NCBI GenBank assembly: GCA_026874595.1 | Contig: CM049311.1 | Location: 5,183,676 to 5,247,675 of the forward strand | DNA length: 64,000 nucleotides | Direction: 5' to 3' | Origin: Sipunculus nudus | Taxonomy: Eukaryota; Annelida; Sipuncula; Golfingiida; Sipunculidae | Shown: positions 1 to 12,989 of the stretch, piece after piece | Layout: every line of letters begins with the position of its first letter | Numbering within the stretch: the first letter of the stretch is position 1 | Notes under the pieces: model-generated | What the model saw: only the letters and a program-made list of their open reading frames with translations | What the model was told of the DNA's origin: nothing | Databases searched by the model: none | Position numbers and translations under genes: made by a program

Positions 1-1570
1 TTGTGAAAGATGGAACAGACAGTGCCAGATTTGTGAATAACAATGCAAGATATAAGCAGTGCCAGCTTTGTAAAAGACAGAGCAGACAGTGCCAGATTTG
101 TGAATAAACAAGAATAACAAGATATAGACAGTGTCAGTTTTGTGAATGATGGAACAAACAGTGCCAGATTTGTGAATAACAAAGCAAGATATAAGCAGTG
201 CCAGCTTTGTGAAAGACAGAGCAGACAATGCCAGATTTGTGAATAAACAAGAATTACAAGATATAGACAGTGCCAGCTTTGTGAAAGACAGAGTACAGTG
301 CCAGATTTGTGAATAAACAAGAATTACAAGATATAGACAGTGCCAGCTTTGTGAAAGACAGAGCAGACAGTGCCAGATTTGTGAATAACAATGCAAGATA
401 TAAGCAGAGCCAGATGTGTGAAAGATGGAGCAGACAGTGCCAGATTTTTTAATTGATGAGAATAACAAGATTTAAACAGTGTAAGATATGTTAAAGACGG
501 AGCATACAGTGCCAGATTCGTGCATTAACAAGAATAACAAGATATAGACAGTGCCAGATTTGTGAATTAACAAGAATTTCAAGATATAGACAGTGCTTGC
601 TTTTTGAAAGACAGAGCAGACAGTGCCAGATTTGTGAATAACAAGATATAGACAGTGCCAGATTTGTTAAAGACAGAACATACAGTGTCAGATTTGTGAA
701 AGACAGAGAGCAGGCAGTACCAGCTTTGTGAATAACAAGATAAAGACAGTGCCAGCTTCATAAAAGACGGAGCAGACAGTGCCAAATTGTGAACGATGGA
801 GCAGACAGTGCCAGTTTTGTGAATAAATAGAATTACAAGATGAAGAGAATGCCAGATTTGTGAAAGAATGAGCAGGCAGTGCTGGATTTGTGAATAACAA
901 GAATAACAAGATATAGACAATGCCAGATTTGTGAAAAATGGAGCAGACAGTGCCAGATTTGTGAATAACAAGAATATCATGATATAGACAGTGCCAGATT
1001 TGTTAAAGACGGAGCAGACAGTGCCAGATTTGTGCATTAACAATAATTACAAACTATTGACAGTGTCAGAGATGTGAAAGACAGAGAGCAGACAGTGCCA
1101 GATTTGTGAATAACAAAATAAAGACAGTGCCAGATTTCTTATATAAACAGTGCATGAAGGATTAATGCCAGATTGAGAAAAAGAAGGACGTGAATGACAG
1201 GATATAGACACTGCCAGATATGCAAATGAAAGGAAACAGACAGTGCCCGATCTGTAACTGAAAGGAAGTAGAAAGTGCCAGATTTGTGAATGAAAGGAAG
1301 TTGACAGTGCCAGATTTGTGAATGAAAGGAAGTTGACAGTGCCAGATTTGTGAATGAAAGGAAGTTGACAGTGCCAGATTTGTGAATAAAAGGAAGTTGA
1401 CAGTGCCAGTTTTGTGAATGAAAGGAAGTTGACAGTGCCCGATCTGTAACTGAAAGGAAGTAGAAAGTGCCAGATTTGTGAATGAAAGGAAGTTGACAGT
1501 GCCAGATTTGTGAATGAAAGGAAGTTGACAGTGCCAGTTTTGTGAATGAAAGGAAATTGACAGTGCCAAC
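1..1570. repeat. Degenerate minisatellite array (GTGCCAGATTTGTGAA core)
   Basis: The core GACAGTGCCAGATTTGTGAA recurs dozens of times. From the left edge to about 1130 the spacing is irregular: core plus variable linkers such as ATAACAAGAATAACAAGATATA. At about 1260-1560 it becomes a regular 32-bp unit (linker GAAAGGAAGTT). The array probably continues left of the window. It reads open on the minus strand over hundreds of bases only because the repeat lacks stops in that frame, and no protein-like composition is seen. Confidence 0.93.
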
Positions 1571-3634
1571 TCACACCAGCTATATATAAGGGGAAAGTAT
1601 AGGCAGATTTTTTGTGTGGAATTTGTCTCATGATTAATACGTACAGGTCCATATACAGTATAATAGTTTAGAACCATGTAAATACATCAGCCTGTAAGAA
1701 AGTGTGTTTTAAAGAAATGTCAGAATTGCAAGTTTGCAAGATATTAACAAACAATGGTATACAAGAAGTTATGTGTGTGCACTCTCACTGAAAATAATAA
1801 AGAGATTGAAAACATTGCTGCTATTTCTGTTCACACTTATGTTTTGCAGCTTTTGGCAAAACCATTAAGTCAGTTCAAATTGAGGAGATCCACTCATAAC
1901 ATTAAACATCTCTCAGTGCTCAGACTTGCTGTTATACAATATTGATAATGATGTCACAATTAAGTCACGAAAAAAAGTTGGTTCAGTATTAGTGGACCTG
2001 TGTGACCCTGATGCATTTACCATACAATATGTCATAATGATAAGAATGCCATAATATTGAGCATTGTTTTCATATGAGATGTTGCTGTATCTATGGCAAA
2101 TGTTACAATTGTGCAATATTTTTCATTTAAACTAATTTTGGGATTCAGTTTCTATTTCACAAACAATGATCATCTTGAGCTATCTGACCAATGGTGTATT
2201 AATAATCAGTTCAGAAATATATTCCATTATCTGTTTATCTGTACAGAGAACAGATGTACAGCATATATCTATCATATTATAGTCTGGGAGGAAATACTAC
2301 TAACCATGAACACATTTAAGGGCAACTTTAATTATTAATTTCCTATTTTCTTTCTTTAACTTGCAGTGGTATGAAGGTTTTTTTTAATCTTGGTTCAGTA
2401 CTGGAGCATAGGATCTTACAAAAAACATCCAAGAATCTGCTTGGCCTAAAATATAATACCAAAATCATGGAAAAACACACTATGTTTATTTACCTGATAA
2501 AAAACTTTTGTAATCAAGCACTTTCAAGTGAAAAAAGTACTGCTTTCAATTAACTACACTGACTAGTACTGATTGACCCACCATCAAATTAAACATTATA
2601 TGATATTTTTACTCTCACTGGTGCCATCTGCTGGTGAGAAATAGAATTAAGTTACTGATTGTTCAGATTAGGTGAACATTTGGATGTATCACTGAGGTAC
2701 GGCAATCATAACATATATACTGTCTTACCAGCTTAACTGTCTTAAAACAATATATAACCCTGCAGCACAATATATGTATACACAATATTCAGCAAATATG
2801 GACGAACTAAATACACTTGTCGTTCTAGGGGAAATTATTACAACTTTGGTGACCAGTGACAGGGTTGTTCATGTGCAATGTTTTCTTTAATGATGTATAA
2901 TATATTTCAAGATGGTGATCGTATCCCCTTAAATTTTATTTCCGAGAAAAGCAGTTGCACCCACATCAGTTTAGCTTTCCTGGCATCAAATTAATGGATT
3001 CAGCTCTATGGACAAACAAAAGCTATACTGTATTGCTAAGCTAGTCCTTACTAAAACATTTACTGTACATAAGATTAGTATATAAGACAAACCAAGACAG
3101 ATATCAGAATGATATATAAGTTATGATGATGTTTACTGGTACCAGTTTACTGGTATTTACATTCACTGTACATTTAAAAACATTAAACTGGATCTGAGCT
3201 CATGCAGGTTTTGTAAACAAGGTCCATATATGTTCAAGAAAGTCGAGTATTAGTTTTCAGATTACGTATAGTGAGTAAAACTGAAAAAATGCCTAAAATG
3301 GTGAAAAGTAAATTCAAATTATGTACAATATTTCACTCTCAGGCTGTCTGTCCTAAAAATAAACAAATGTAGAAACCCTGTTTATATAGTGATATTTTAA
3401 TGGAAGATTTTGTCCATTTAAGCTTTAGAGGGACAGATAATAACCTCTGATCTTTAAACTTTAGTTGATTTCCTTCAGATAAACCATGTATATAAATGAT
3501 AATGATATCACATATTTTTATACAGATAGATTCCACATTACTTATAACTCATGACAAAATGTTAGTCTGGAAGGGCATGGGTAATGGCTTAATGGTTTGA
3601 AGTGATTATTTATTGTATCAACAAATGAAACAAG
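1571..3634. other. AT-rich non-coding stretch, nothing recognised
   Basis: No codon-like ORF, splice-flanked exon or repeat shared with the rest of the window was recognised here. If the DUF4139 gene on the minus strand continues leftward, this could be one of its introns or its 3' part, but no DUF4139-like peptide was seen. Confidence 0.5.
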
Positions 3635-6240
3635 GGACCTATTGGTCACGGCGCTCAGCTGTTATATATGATAAAAAAATATGATTTAGAAATTAGGCAC
3701 ATGCTGATTTTATGTGGTAATAAAAATAAGCTGTATTATGAGTTGTTGTTGTTTAGCTTATGTATGATTTTGATAGTACCTTTGGAGACAGGAAAGAGGA
3801 TTAATTTCATTTATTTTATTAACAAATGGAGTGCGATTGTCACACAGATTTTGACTTGGCCATATAACTTATAAGCAGAACATATAATATAAGAGTTTAA
3901 CTATTTATTAAAAAAATTACAAATATTGTCCCAAATATAATTTTTATTAAAAATAATAAGAGAATAGTATGATTTTTTCAATAAAATATAACTGAAATGA
4001 TTATTAAAATAATATTAAAGAATATATTCATGAATGCATTCATTAATACATTTTGAAAGTATTTGCACTGGTATTCATATACTTTCATTTTTACCTGAAT
4101 TCCCATTCTTATGAAAGAAATTTTATAATGGAGTACATATTCATATTCGAATACAATTGCAAAGTATTCGCACCATGTCTGGTATTTTTTCAGTTTTCAC
4201 CAAACAATGATGTTGAGAATCCAGAATATACAAAATTCACACATTTAAATAATGATCATAAGTACCTGTTTTTTTTGGCTTTTTTTTATATTAAAAAAAA
4301 ATGTAATATATTCATTTTGGACTAATTTCACATCAATGTACTAACTATAGACACAGTAGGAATCTAGATAATTATATTATCAACTGCATCTTTGTCTATC
4401 ATTAATTTCCTTCATATGATCCCTAATTATCAGTAATGAATAATATGATTTACTTTTTTATCACTAAAATTGAACTGAAAAATACCATAGGTGACTGCAT
4501 GGTGTTATTTGGAATACGTGACATTCTATCCATCGATTCAAGATTCTTATATCATCGGTAACTGCAAGTTAATTTCCTGTTATTATCAACTAACAAATTC
4601 CTTTTCTATTTTTCTTTAATTTGTTATTAAAAACCAATAAAAATTTATCAATTTATTGTTGTGTTGTTGGTTAAAACTACTAGATGAGTTGGGTTGGACA
4701 CCTGTATCAACTGTGGCTGGCCATTATATAATAAGCTGCCTGGAGCTCCAGTTTATGCCTCTAGCATGCATAATTTGCTGAAAGTTCAACAAGGTCAACA
4801 TACATGTGACTCAAGAGGTGCTACAGAGAGCCAAGGTCTGACATGGTCTCATAAAAACATTAATGAAAGCTACAATTTTTGGCCAATTTCTTTCAGCTTT
4901 TTAAACTAAAAAGCTGAAATCTTTATGTATGCATGATATGAAAACTATATCAACAGTGCTCACAGGAAACAAACATGCCATGGTCAAAGTTGGGCAAAAT
5001 TTAAGGTACTAATTTTATATTTATACTAATAACTTATAAAATTTGAAAAATTCAGGACTAATTTTGGGTTTTCAATTGAATCTTGATTAAATAATGTTAC
5101 ATCCCTGACAAAAAATCTCTAGCTTCAGCAATCCTCTTGTTAAGGGAGTAAATATATTTCTTGATTTTTTACAAAGTGCATTATGTTTGGGCCCATAACT
5201 TAAAACAATTACGCAATACTGACATCATTTCTGGCATGTGCATAGAGAATGTATAGAAAAATATGTATAATATATATGATTAAAGTCAGATCAGTGGTTT
5301 TGATATTAGGCAGTCTTGAAGTGTAACAATGGGTTTTTAATGGTAAAAAGAAGTTTTTCATTAATATCTCGAAAGTATTAAGTTCTAGTGACTTAATGCA
5401 TGATCTAATTGCATGCCAAATTTTAGGAACTGTGAGCTGAAGCTGGGGAGCTGAGCACTTGCAAACTGCATGACACTAGCTTGATGTAAACAATATGTTA
5501 CATGGTGCTTGAAATCTTGAATAAAATCTACAGTTTTTGATCAACTGGTTTCAAATTTTTGGTGTTTACAGACAAAATGCTAAAAAAACATGCTGTGAAA
5601 ATTAAATCCACAGTACTTACAGGAAAAAAACGTGCCATGGTCAAAGTTGGGCAAATTTTAAGGTACCAATTTTTTATTTTTGTTAATATTTTAAAAAATT
5701 TATAAGATTTTGATCTAATTTTGGGTATACAATTTAATTTTGATTAATTAAAGTTATATTACTGGAAAAAAAGTTTCTAGCTTTAACATATTTTGTGTTA
5801 AGTAATCAAATATCTTTCCATATTTTTTACACATTGCATTATGTTTGGGCCCATAACTTTTTAAATTTACATAATACAGACATAATTTCTGGCATGTACA
5901 TAGGAACTATATAGAGGAATAATTATGGTAAATATGAGGAAAAACAGATGAGTGGTTTTGATATTAGGCAGTCCTGAAGTGTAAAAATAGGTTTTTAATA
6001 AAAAAATTGAGGTTTTTCCTTAATATCTAAAAGGAACGAAGTCGCAAAGACCCAGTTTTCCGCTTGGTAGGAGATCTTGGGGACATCTAACATTATGCCG
6101 AATTTTGGATTCCTAGGTCTTACGGTTTCAAAACGTGCCACATCTACGGACGGACGGACGGACAGACGGACGGCACGACAGACGGACGGACAATGGACCA
6201 CAACTATAGCTCAGATGACTTATAGTCAGCTGAGCTAATA
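3635..6240 (+). mobile_element. 2.6 kb non-coding interspersed element, copy A
   Basis: This block recurs in inverted orientation at about 58849-61790 with high similarity from end to end. One end carries CAAGGGACCTATTGGTCACG followed by GCGCTCAGCTG. The other end carries an ACGG/GACGGACAG tetranucleotide tract (about 6142-6195) followed by CTATAGCTCAGATGACTTAT and AGTCAGCTGAGCTA. Inside, a roughly 660-bp segment is present twice in diverged form (about 4950-5570 and 5612-6235; compare CCATGGTCAAAGTTGGGCAA at both). No transposase or reverse transcriptase is visible, so it is probably non-autonomous. The short peptides it encodes (for example at 4053-4325) are repeat translations. The family is not identified. 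Confidence 0.85.
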
Positions 6241-6773
6241 AAAAGTTGGTGAACTAAAGATGGCTATTACCTCATTCATTTTAAAACAATTTGATAAACA
6301 ATGAAAAAATAAAAACAATTTTTCCACCACTTAGTTGAACTCGGTGAAAATATTTCAAATTATACAAGAAACTTCTGGTCATATATGAACCATGTTCCGG
6401 GTGGATATAAGGTTACACAAAGGTAAGTTTACAAATACATGCATTTTCCTGGGGGTACAAGGTCATTTGATTTGCACAGGGAAATTTAGGTCTGAAATAT
6501 GAGGCACAAAAATGCCAGGAACAAATTGGCAGTCAGTGACAACTTTGTAATTGTTTTATAACATTTCCTTGTCAACAGTAAGGCATAAAAGTTCAGAATT
6601 CATAACAGCATCATTAATTTACAGTGAGAAAGATTTTGGAGCCACTATAGAACGCGGGCTTAGCTTCTTTTGAGGAACATATAAATAAAATTGTCTCCTC
6701 TCATTCCCTATTTTAACTCCTACTTTTCCCTGTAGATGTCCCTACACTCAACTGTTCTAACATTAACAAATAT
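6241..6773. other. Non-coding, nothing recognised
   Basis: AT-rich sequence with no exon-like reading frame and no repeat that I could match elsewhere in the window. Confidence 0.4.
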
Positions 6774-6870
6774 TAATCATCAGAAGTCGCCTGAATCGGG
6801 AATCGAACCTACGATGTCTAGACTAGGAGCCCTACACGCTACTAAGTGAGCCGTAAAGACGAGATACCAG
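6774..6870 (-). repeat. tRNA-like sequence, probably a tRNA-derived SINE fragment or tRNA pseudogene
   Basis: Read on the minus strand it has a B-box-like GGTTCGATTCC, preceded at tRNA-like spacing by GGCTCACTTAGTAGCG, which resembles an A box/D arm. The T-stem side is followed by CCGATTCAGGCGA. I could not fold a convincing acceptor stem, so a functional tRNA gene is not claimed. Confidence 0.45.
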
Positions 6871-6968
6871 CAGGGGATAGTTTGGTTCTTTTATATCTGC
6901 GATTGAAGAGGCATCTATCACGAAAATGGGAAACCATTTACTATTTTAACAGGAAAATTAAGCTTTAG

Positions 6969-7019
6969 GTGGGGGCTCCGCCCCCACACCCCCGTTAAGA
7001 CGGGGAACCCAGGTTCCCC
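6969..7019. repeat. Three consecutive GC-rich hairpins
   Basis: Three inverted repeats lie back to back. At 6969-6987 the stem is GTGGGGGC/GCCCCCAC. At 6990-7005 it is CCCCGT/ACGGGG. At 7002-7019 it is GGGGAACC/GGTTCCCC, overlapping the previous one by four G. All stems are perfect, in a region otherwise rich in A+T. The function is unknown; it may be the end of a mobile element. Confidence 0.85.
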
Positions 7020-7029
7020 GGACACCTCC

Positions 7030-8156
7030 TCCTCTAATATAATAAACTCCAGCTATGAGCAAAATTAAATATGGGAATTCTGAGGAAAATGATATGTATC
7101 GGCCTTTTCCAGGAAACAATTTATTATGCGACACCCGTTGTACCGGCGTAAGACTGAAGCCCTGTTTCTATAGTTCTGCCAAGATTTTGTCCTGTTAAAT
7201 GTATTGTGTGTCGAATGTGCAGCCCTTTGGATCAAAGTAGTGAGTAAGAAATCCAAACAATAAGCTATCATTCAAAAGAAAAGAGTACAAATGCTACACC
7301 GTTTTATATGTTTTCAAATATGTCACACCAGTGCCCAAAATGATAGACCTTCAAGTAAAATGACACCATATCCTGCTTTATGACAATTGAAATAAAGGTA
7401 TGACAGAATGTTGTATTAAAGTACTTGATAGTCACTGGACAGCAGCACTTTAACACACATGCAGGACTTGTTGATGTTGACCAAATAAACCAGAGAAAAA
7501 AAGTGCATTGAAGTTGAATTAAACCCAGTGCATTATGAAGAATAAATAAGACATATATCAAATTTATTGCTGTAATTTCAACCACTGCCATTTTTATTCA
7601 AGCCAGAGTTTTGTACCCTGCATCAGTTAGAGAGCATTCATACATCTTTATACTACCAAGCCTGTTGCAGCTTCTTTCACAAACCTTAATTCAGAACCGT
7701 TCTGGCATCTACATGTATGCCTAATGCAAAAGGCAAGGGCAACTATCAAATGACTCATTTTACATGTCTGCTGGAGCATGCATATTGATAGTTCTAGACC
7801 GAATGTTTAGCATTGCTGGAAAGGCATCATGAATTTGACCAGTCAAATAAAGACTTATAAAACTGTCCCTTTCTGGTGCACATGATTTTGTTCAGATGGC
7901 ACATGAACAGTGTATTATTTACATTTTATCTGTGGGATTCGATTTGGGATTCCAGACTGAACACTTACAGACTTGTTCATTATTCATGAAATAGACACCA
8001 GAGGGGCTTGCTGAATCAAGGTCTGTGAGAGTGTGGCTGTGTGCCTTGATAGTATGAAGATGCATCCATAGGCTGGTAAACACACACATAACCATACAAA
8101 GTAAATCATATGTAAAACAATCCCAAAAACGCATGCAGAAACTCAAGGTACGCAAC
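7030..8156. other. Non-coding; presumed intron of the minus-strand DUF4139 gene
   Basis: No exon encoding the expected C-terminal DUF4139 domain was recognised on the minus strand here. The minus-strand reading frame at 7919-8150 is Cys/Leu/His-rich and not domain-like. Confidence 0.4.
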
Positions 8157-8343
8157 CTGAGGCATGACATAGGAGAGTTCTGGGACGGGCTCCTGCATGA
8201 GAGAGCTGGTTTCAGAGGACGGGAGGAGGGGTTCCGTATAGAAGATGGATTTGGACCCCACTGACTCCGGGGTTGCTATTTGTTTCCATACATTAGGTGA
8301 CCCTTTCTTGAAGCTCCTTTTTGCTGTACTGGTCAGAAACTGG
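8157..8343 (-). CDS. DUF4139-family protein, coding exon 6 (linker region)
   Basis: The acceptor ...CCACCAAACAG lies just above 8343 and the phase matches the preceding exon (an AG left over from 11403 completes a Ser codon). The exon encodes about 62 residues: a basic start (TAKRSFKKGSPNVWKQ), then Ser/Pro/Glu-rich low-complexity sequence (EPLLPSSETSSLMQEPVPEL). This fits the flexible linker that precedes the C-terminal DUF4139 beta domain in this family. The donor chosen is CAG|GTTGCG. It is weak, and the frame could instead read on to a stop at about 8106. The exons for the conserved C-terminal domain are not visible, so the gene should continue left of the window. Confidence 0.6.
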
Positions 8344-11300
8344 CTGTTTGGTGGAAAATACATTTTCAAATATATATCTTCTATTCTTCTAACAGATTTA
8401 TTTAATGGAATAATAGAGAATTAAATTATATCTTACATTTATTAGTGTGTCCCCAGGTGTGTAAAATCAAATATGACCTGACCAATACAAGGCTAAAGTT
8501 CATCAAAATTACGGTTTGGATGCAGTTCTAAGCACTACAAGGACTTGATGTTTCACATATCACCAAACAGGAATCTCCTGACCTTGTGTTAAACAAGTCA
8601 TGTTTATCTTGAATTTTTTCTATTTTTGATTCCACTGCTGCCCAAGATGACCAAGTAAATTAAACACATAAATCTGAGATAATGTAACTGTAGGATCATT
8701 TATCACTCATGAGTTTGTAAACTATGCATAATTTCCTGTGCAGCCCAGGAAAGCACACAAATACAGATCATATAAGATCATTTGTATACATGGGTTTCTA
8801 GCTTTAATTAATGAATAAAACTTATTATAAATCACACCATTTTAGATGAACACTGATCTGGTCTATAGTTGCCAGTATTTGTTTAGAAAAAGGAATTAAT
8901 TTATCTTTTTTTTTTTACATAGATATAATCTAGACCATACATTCTAATTCAATTACCGAAACTGAATTAATTCGTATGCAGTATTTTCTCAAATAAAAAT
9001 TTTTCTTCATTTAAAAAATTTGAAACCACAAAATTTCAATAGCTGGAACGAAAAATATAGGATTTTCACTAGCTGTCACTTTGCTGATTCGCTGGAAGTT
9101 GCCATCTGGCCTTGGACTGCACTGAATGGAAAACACTTTAGATTTGTAATTCGCACAGATCATCACTAGGTGAAAGCAGTGGGCCATGAGAGAGCAGGGG
9201 TTTTGGTATACAGTGGAACCTCAGTTGACAGCCACCTCAGTAAACTGACCACCTAACTTAAACAACCATGTTACAAGGGCACTAAAACTGGTCATGAATG
9301 GTTTATACACTTCAGAAACATTAAAGTGTCAGGATGTTTTAATTAATTTTAAGAAACTTATAAAGATCCTATTTTACAAAATCTTAAATATCATTTGATC
9401 ACTTTGAAGAATTTGTTTCCATATCACTGGAACAGAATTGTCCACACTAAATAAAATAAGAACAGGACCAAATAAAGGGCACTTAGAAATTGTGTGAGGA
9501 GTCTGTTTCTACATTACATGAGCAATGTGAAGTTTTTAATAACAGATCTTTCAATATTTTTATACAATCTCCTTTGAGTATTTTTTATCTGATTTTCCGA
9601 TGAAAGAACCAAATTTAAAATACTGACTAAAAATAGATATTTCATTTTTATAGATTTAAGGGGATACAAAATCTGTTGTGTTTGGGATATTCAACTTTAA
9701 GTAAAAAAAATAAAACTGATGAAAATATAATGGTCAGTTTGGGCTAGGACAGTAAAATGATTAAGAAATCACACAATTTTGTAATATACTGATACTTGAA
9801 AAATGTGGCTTAACAACATTTTTTTACTCAAAGATAAGGATTAAGGTTTGCCTCAAAGTGAATGACAGAAAAGAGTTTTTTGTAAATTAACACTATTTTC
9901 AAATACTGGAATGATTGTGCATTTGGTTGAATAACTGGAGTTTTGACATGTATGTTTTTGCTTTAATATTTTGCTCATGTAAAAAAAATGTTTAAGGGGG
10001 ACAGCTGCATATAAGAAAGAAGAGCAGGCAGAAGAGAGATTATATACACCATTGATGATGCCAAGTTGACTTCTGTTGTATTCCTACCAAGACATATGTT
10101 TATAGAAACTTAAAATTCATTAAAAACAAAGTTTGCAAATGAATAATATTGATAAATAATATGACTGACATACTTAATTGTTCTTTCAAGAAATGTAAAA
10201 TCATCAAATTATTCTGGAACATAAGGAATTCTCCAGCCTTTCATGCAACCTATGTGATATTTTCGGATAAATAACTGAAGTCTAGAAGTCATCAAGTCAA
10301 GAAACCAGCACACCATTATATTAAAACAAAAGACAAAGCCACATGATCAGTTGCTATGGTGATAGCATGAAAATAGCCTGAAACTTTCCTTGACCTTTAC
10401 ATCTCATTGACCTTCATACAACTTCACCAAGACAGACTTGCTTGATTTAACTGATATCTCCAGAGACATCCCAGTGGGTAGTCATATGATTAGTTGCTAT
10501 GGTGATAGAAAATGTCCTTCACTTTCATACAATGAGATATAAATAAAATCAAGCAAGTTGAAAAACAGATCTTCAAATAACCACCTATCAATTTAATGAT
10601 TGTTGACTGAATACTGCATGAAAGAAGCAAAAATAAGAGTCAGCTGAAAAAGGAAAAACTCTATACCATAGGAAAAAAAGAAGAAAAAAATTATAGCACA
10701 TTTGATATTTCACTCCAGACCATAACTGGATCCAAAGTATGGTAGTAGAATGATTGATAAGTAATTAATGTGTTGTAGAGCAATGTAATTATCTAATTCA
10801 CTTTTTTCTATCGACAGTTATTACTACATGACGTCTGTAAAGAGAAATCATGCGATGCATTGAAAAACTGTCTAAAAAGAACCTAATAGTTAAAACAACA
10901 GTGTTATCTTACTTCAGATAACAAGGAAATACATTCATTTATGAGGAATACAACAAAATATGCAGACAAACATATATTATACCACAGTATACAGCAATGA
11001 TCAATATATAAACTGCAGTAACATGAACCATTTTGGTAAAAAAAATATCACATTATGATTTATTTAAACTACTCAGCAAGTGTATGAGTAATAAAATGCC
11101 ATAGATGATGTCCAAAGACATATATGTATATGGTGTTCATACTGTTGTACTGGTTAGAGTAAACAGCAAATTGTAAGCAAACTATGTTTATCTAAGATAT
11201 AAAACTACTGACATAATGTGGTAAATTTTACTTAGTACAAAACAGGAACTACAGTATTACTGCTATATATAACCCTAAATACTAAAATAAACAACAAAAA

Positions 11301-11402
11301 ATTTGCTTAATAGGTGAAACAACGCTATAAGAGATCAGTGTAGATGTGACACTGAAAACAAAAGGTCAGAGGTTAAAAGTTTACATGAAATGTGTTTCCT
11401 AC
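8344..11402 (-). other. Intron of the DUF4139 gene
   Basis: 3.06 kb of AT-rich sequence between two phase-compatible exons. The imperfect duplicates around 10330-10380 and 10480-10510 (both containing AGTTGCTATGGTGATAG) are the only internal similarity noticed. Confidence 0.7.
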
Positions 11403-11539
11403 CTTTCTTGGAATCTTGCCCAGAGAGTATCTAGTGTAGGTAAGGTACCGCCCACGCTGGGCTGGGCTGTCGATAAACACAGCTTGCTGTCCTCCCAGTC
11501 CTCACCTGTAGACTGTTGTATCAGCCCATAGTACATGAT
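11403..11539 (-). CDS. DUF4139-family protein, coding exon 5
   Basis: The exon is bounded by the acceptor TTATCTTACAG and the donor AG|GTAGGA. It encodes about 46 residues: IMYYGLIQQSTGEDWEDSKL, then CLSTAQPSVGGTLPTLDTLW. The pattern of a short repeated strand, then GEDW, then L-S-T-A-x-P, is characteristic of the middle of DUF4139/F37C4.5-like proteins. Phase: starts in frame and leaves two bases, as the next exon requires. Confidence 0.85.
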
Positions 11540-12727
11540 CTGTAAGATAAGATGACATAGATAAGATACAGAGATAAAGGGTGAACTGTCCTTCTTGTAA
11601 AATACTTGAGCTATGAGCACAAGATAAACACAGAAGTAAAGGCGATTTATAGGAAGAAATTATCAATGATATCAGTGTTATCAAACTTTTCCATCTGTCT
11701 TCTGGTCTTTCAGTTTTGTTCATTCTTATCACAGGAACACTATAATATGCACCACAATTCTGTGTTGGCCTGCCCGAAGACCATAACCATTAACTCTTGG
11801 GTGAAGAAGTTGTATCTCTGTGGTCAAGACCTAGGCAAGGGGTCTTGAAGCAGTGTGCTCTGATCCTACAACACTGGATTACAGGTTACAAGCCCTAACC
11901 ATCCACCACTGATCAACTGAAGTCCACACTAAATCAGATCAGTCATGTCCTCGTTTCTGAACATTCTAAAATCCCACAGTGAGACAACGGACTGGACAGA
12001 GATAAGATTACATTGACCTCCATTTTTACCATATGAGCCAATAACCCATGGTCTGCACATATGAAAAGATGTGATAGGAAACAAATAAGTTTTATCATTG
12101 TGTCAGGAGCATATTAAGTCCACTTCAGTAGAGATTATAAGATATTCAAGAGAGATAAGAGTTGCTTAATTTAGAGATAAGACAAACTGTTTTTCTTGTG
12201 CTCTCCTGCACAGAGTGATTTTTTATCACATCTATGGGCACAGTTCATGATTTGAAAGTCAGTAAAGAAATGACTTAGGGATAAAAATTACTGTAAAGTT
12301 TAAATCCAGACCTCTACTGACTGCTCTATCAGAGTCATAATATTAATAGGATAAGATGAGAATATTTGAAAGTATACAGCACCTTAAGAAATGTTCACTT
12401 TGCAAATGTTCAAATTTTATAGTAAAAATATTAAAATATTCATTTTACATAAAGTTTATGTCTAAAAGTGCCATTCTCACAGTACCAAATTTCTCCATCA
12501 AATGTCATCACCATTCAGCATTCCTTATAAACTGATGAGAGACAGATGTACAAAGAAAAGAAACAAAGAAAAACTCTTTCTTGCCCTAAGGGAAGACTTT
12601 GCACAAACTTTCACTGTTATCTCCATTTTTATATTTTTAAAATGGACAAACAGACAATCAGACAGACAGCACAATGGATTATAAATAAAAAATTTACATT
12701 TTCATATAGTAACACATTGAATCTGAC
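11540..12727 (-). other. Intron of the DUF4139 gene
   Basis: 1.19 kb between exons with GT/AG ends (donor GTCAGA, acceptor TTACAG). No repeat or other gene was recognised. Confidence 0.7.
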
Positions 12728-12857
12728 CTTCATAATGTTATCAGCACCGAACACTCGGATGTCATACTTTGGAGTCCAGCTAGCACTGGTGACAACATAC
12801 GATATGAAGAGCTCGATCTCCCCACCCTCAGGAGATTCTATCATCACCGACAGCTCT
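12728..12857 (-). CDS. DUF4139-family protein, coding exon 4
   Basis: The acceptor is TTCTTCCAG and the donor is AAG|GTCAGA. It encodes about 43 residues, ELSVMIESPEGGEIELFISY followed by VVTSASWTPKYDIRV and FGADNIMK. The sequence S-Y-x-V-x-x-A-x-W-x-P-x-Y-D-[IL]-R is the signature of the DUF4139 domain start. The leading A completes an Arg codon with the AG left over from the previous exon. Confidence 0.92.
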
Positions 12858-12989
12858 CTGGAAGAACATACATTAACATACATATATATAAAGCAGCATT
12901 TAATGCATCCTATTCATTTACCTGAAGTCTGTCTGAGATTCTTTATCTTCCACTACATATTACAACTAAAATCAGCTTGGATATTTTGT

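Noticed and set aside
579-1677. Several 70-200 residue minus-strand frames
   Set aside because: Translation of the minisatellite in different frames, each showing the same LALS / SGTV repeats; not a gene.
4053-4325. Hydrophobic frame MKVFALVFIYFHFYLNSHSY, also at 60798-61055 and 61150-61383
   Set aside because: It recurs only because the repeat recurs. The rest of the frame diverges by frameshift between copies, and no domain or splice context is present.
7919-8170. Possible further DUF4139 exon on the minus strand
   Set aside because: The frame is Cys/His/Leu-rich, does not resemble the domain, and overlaps the probable intron start.
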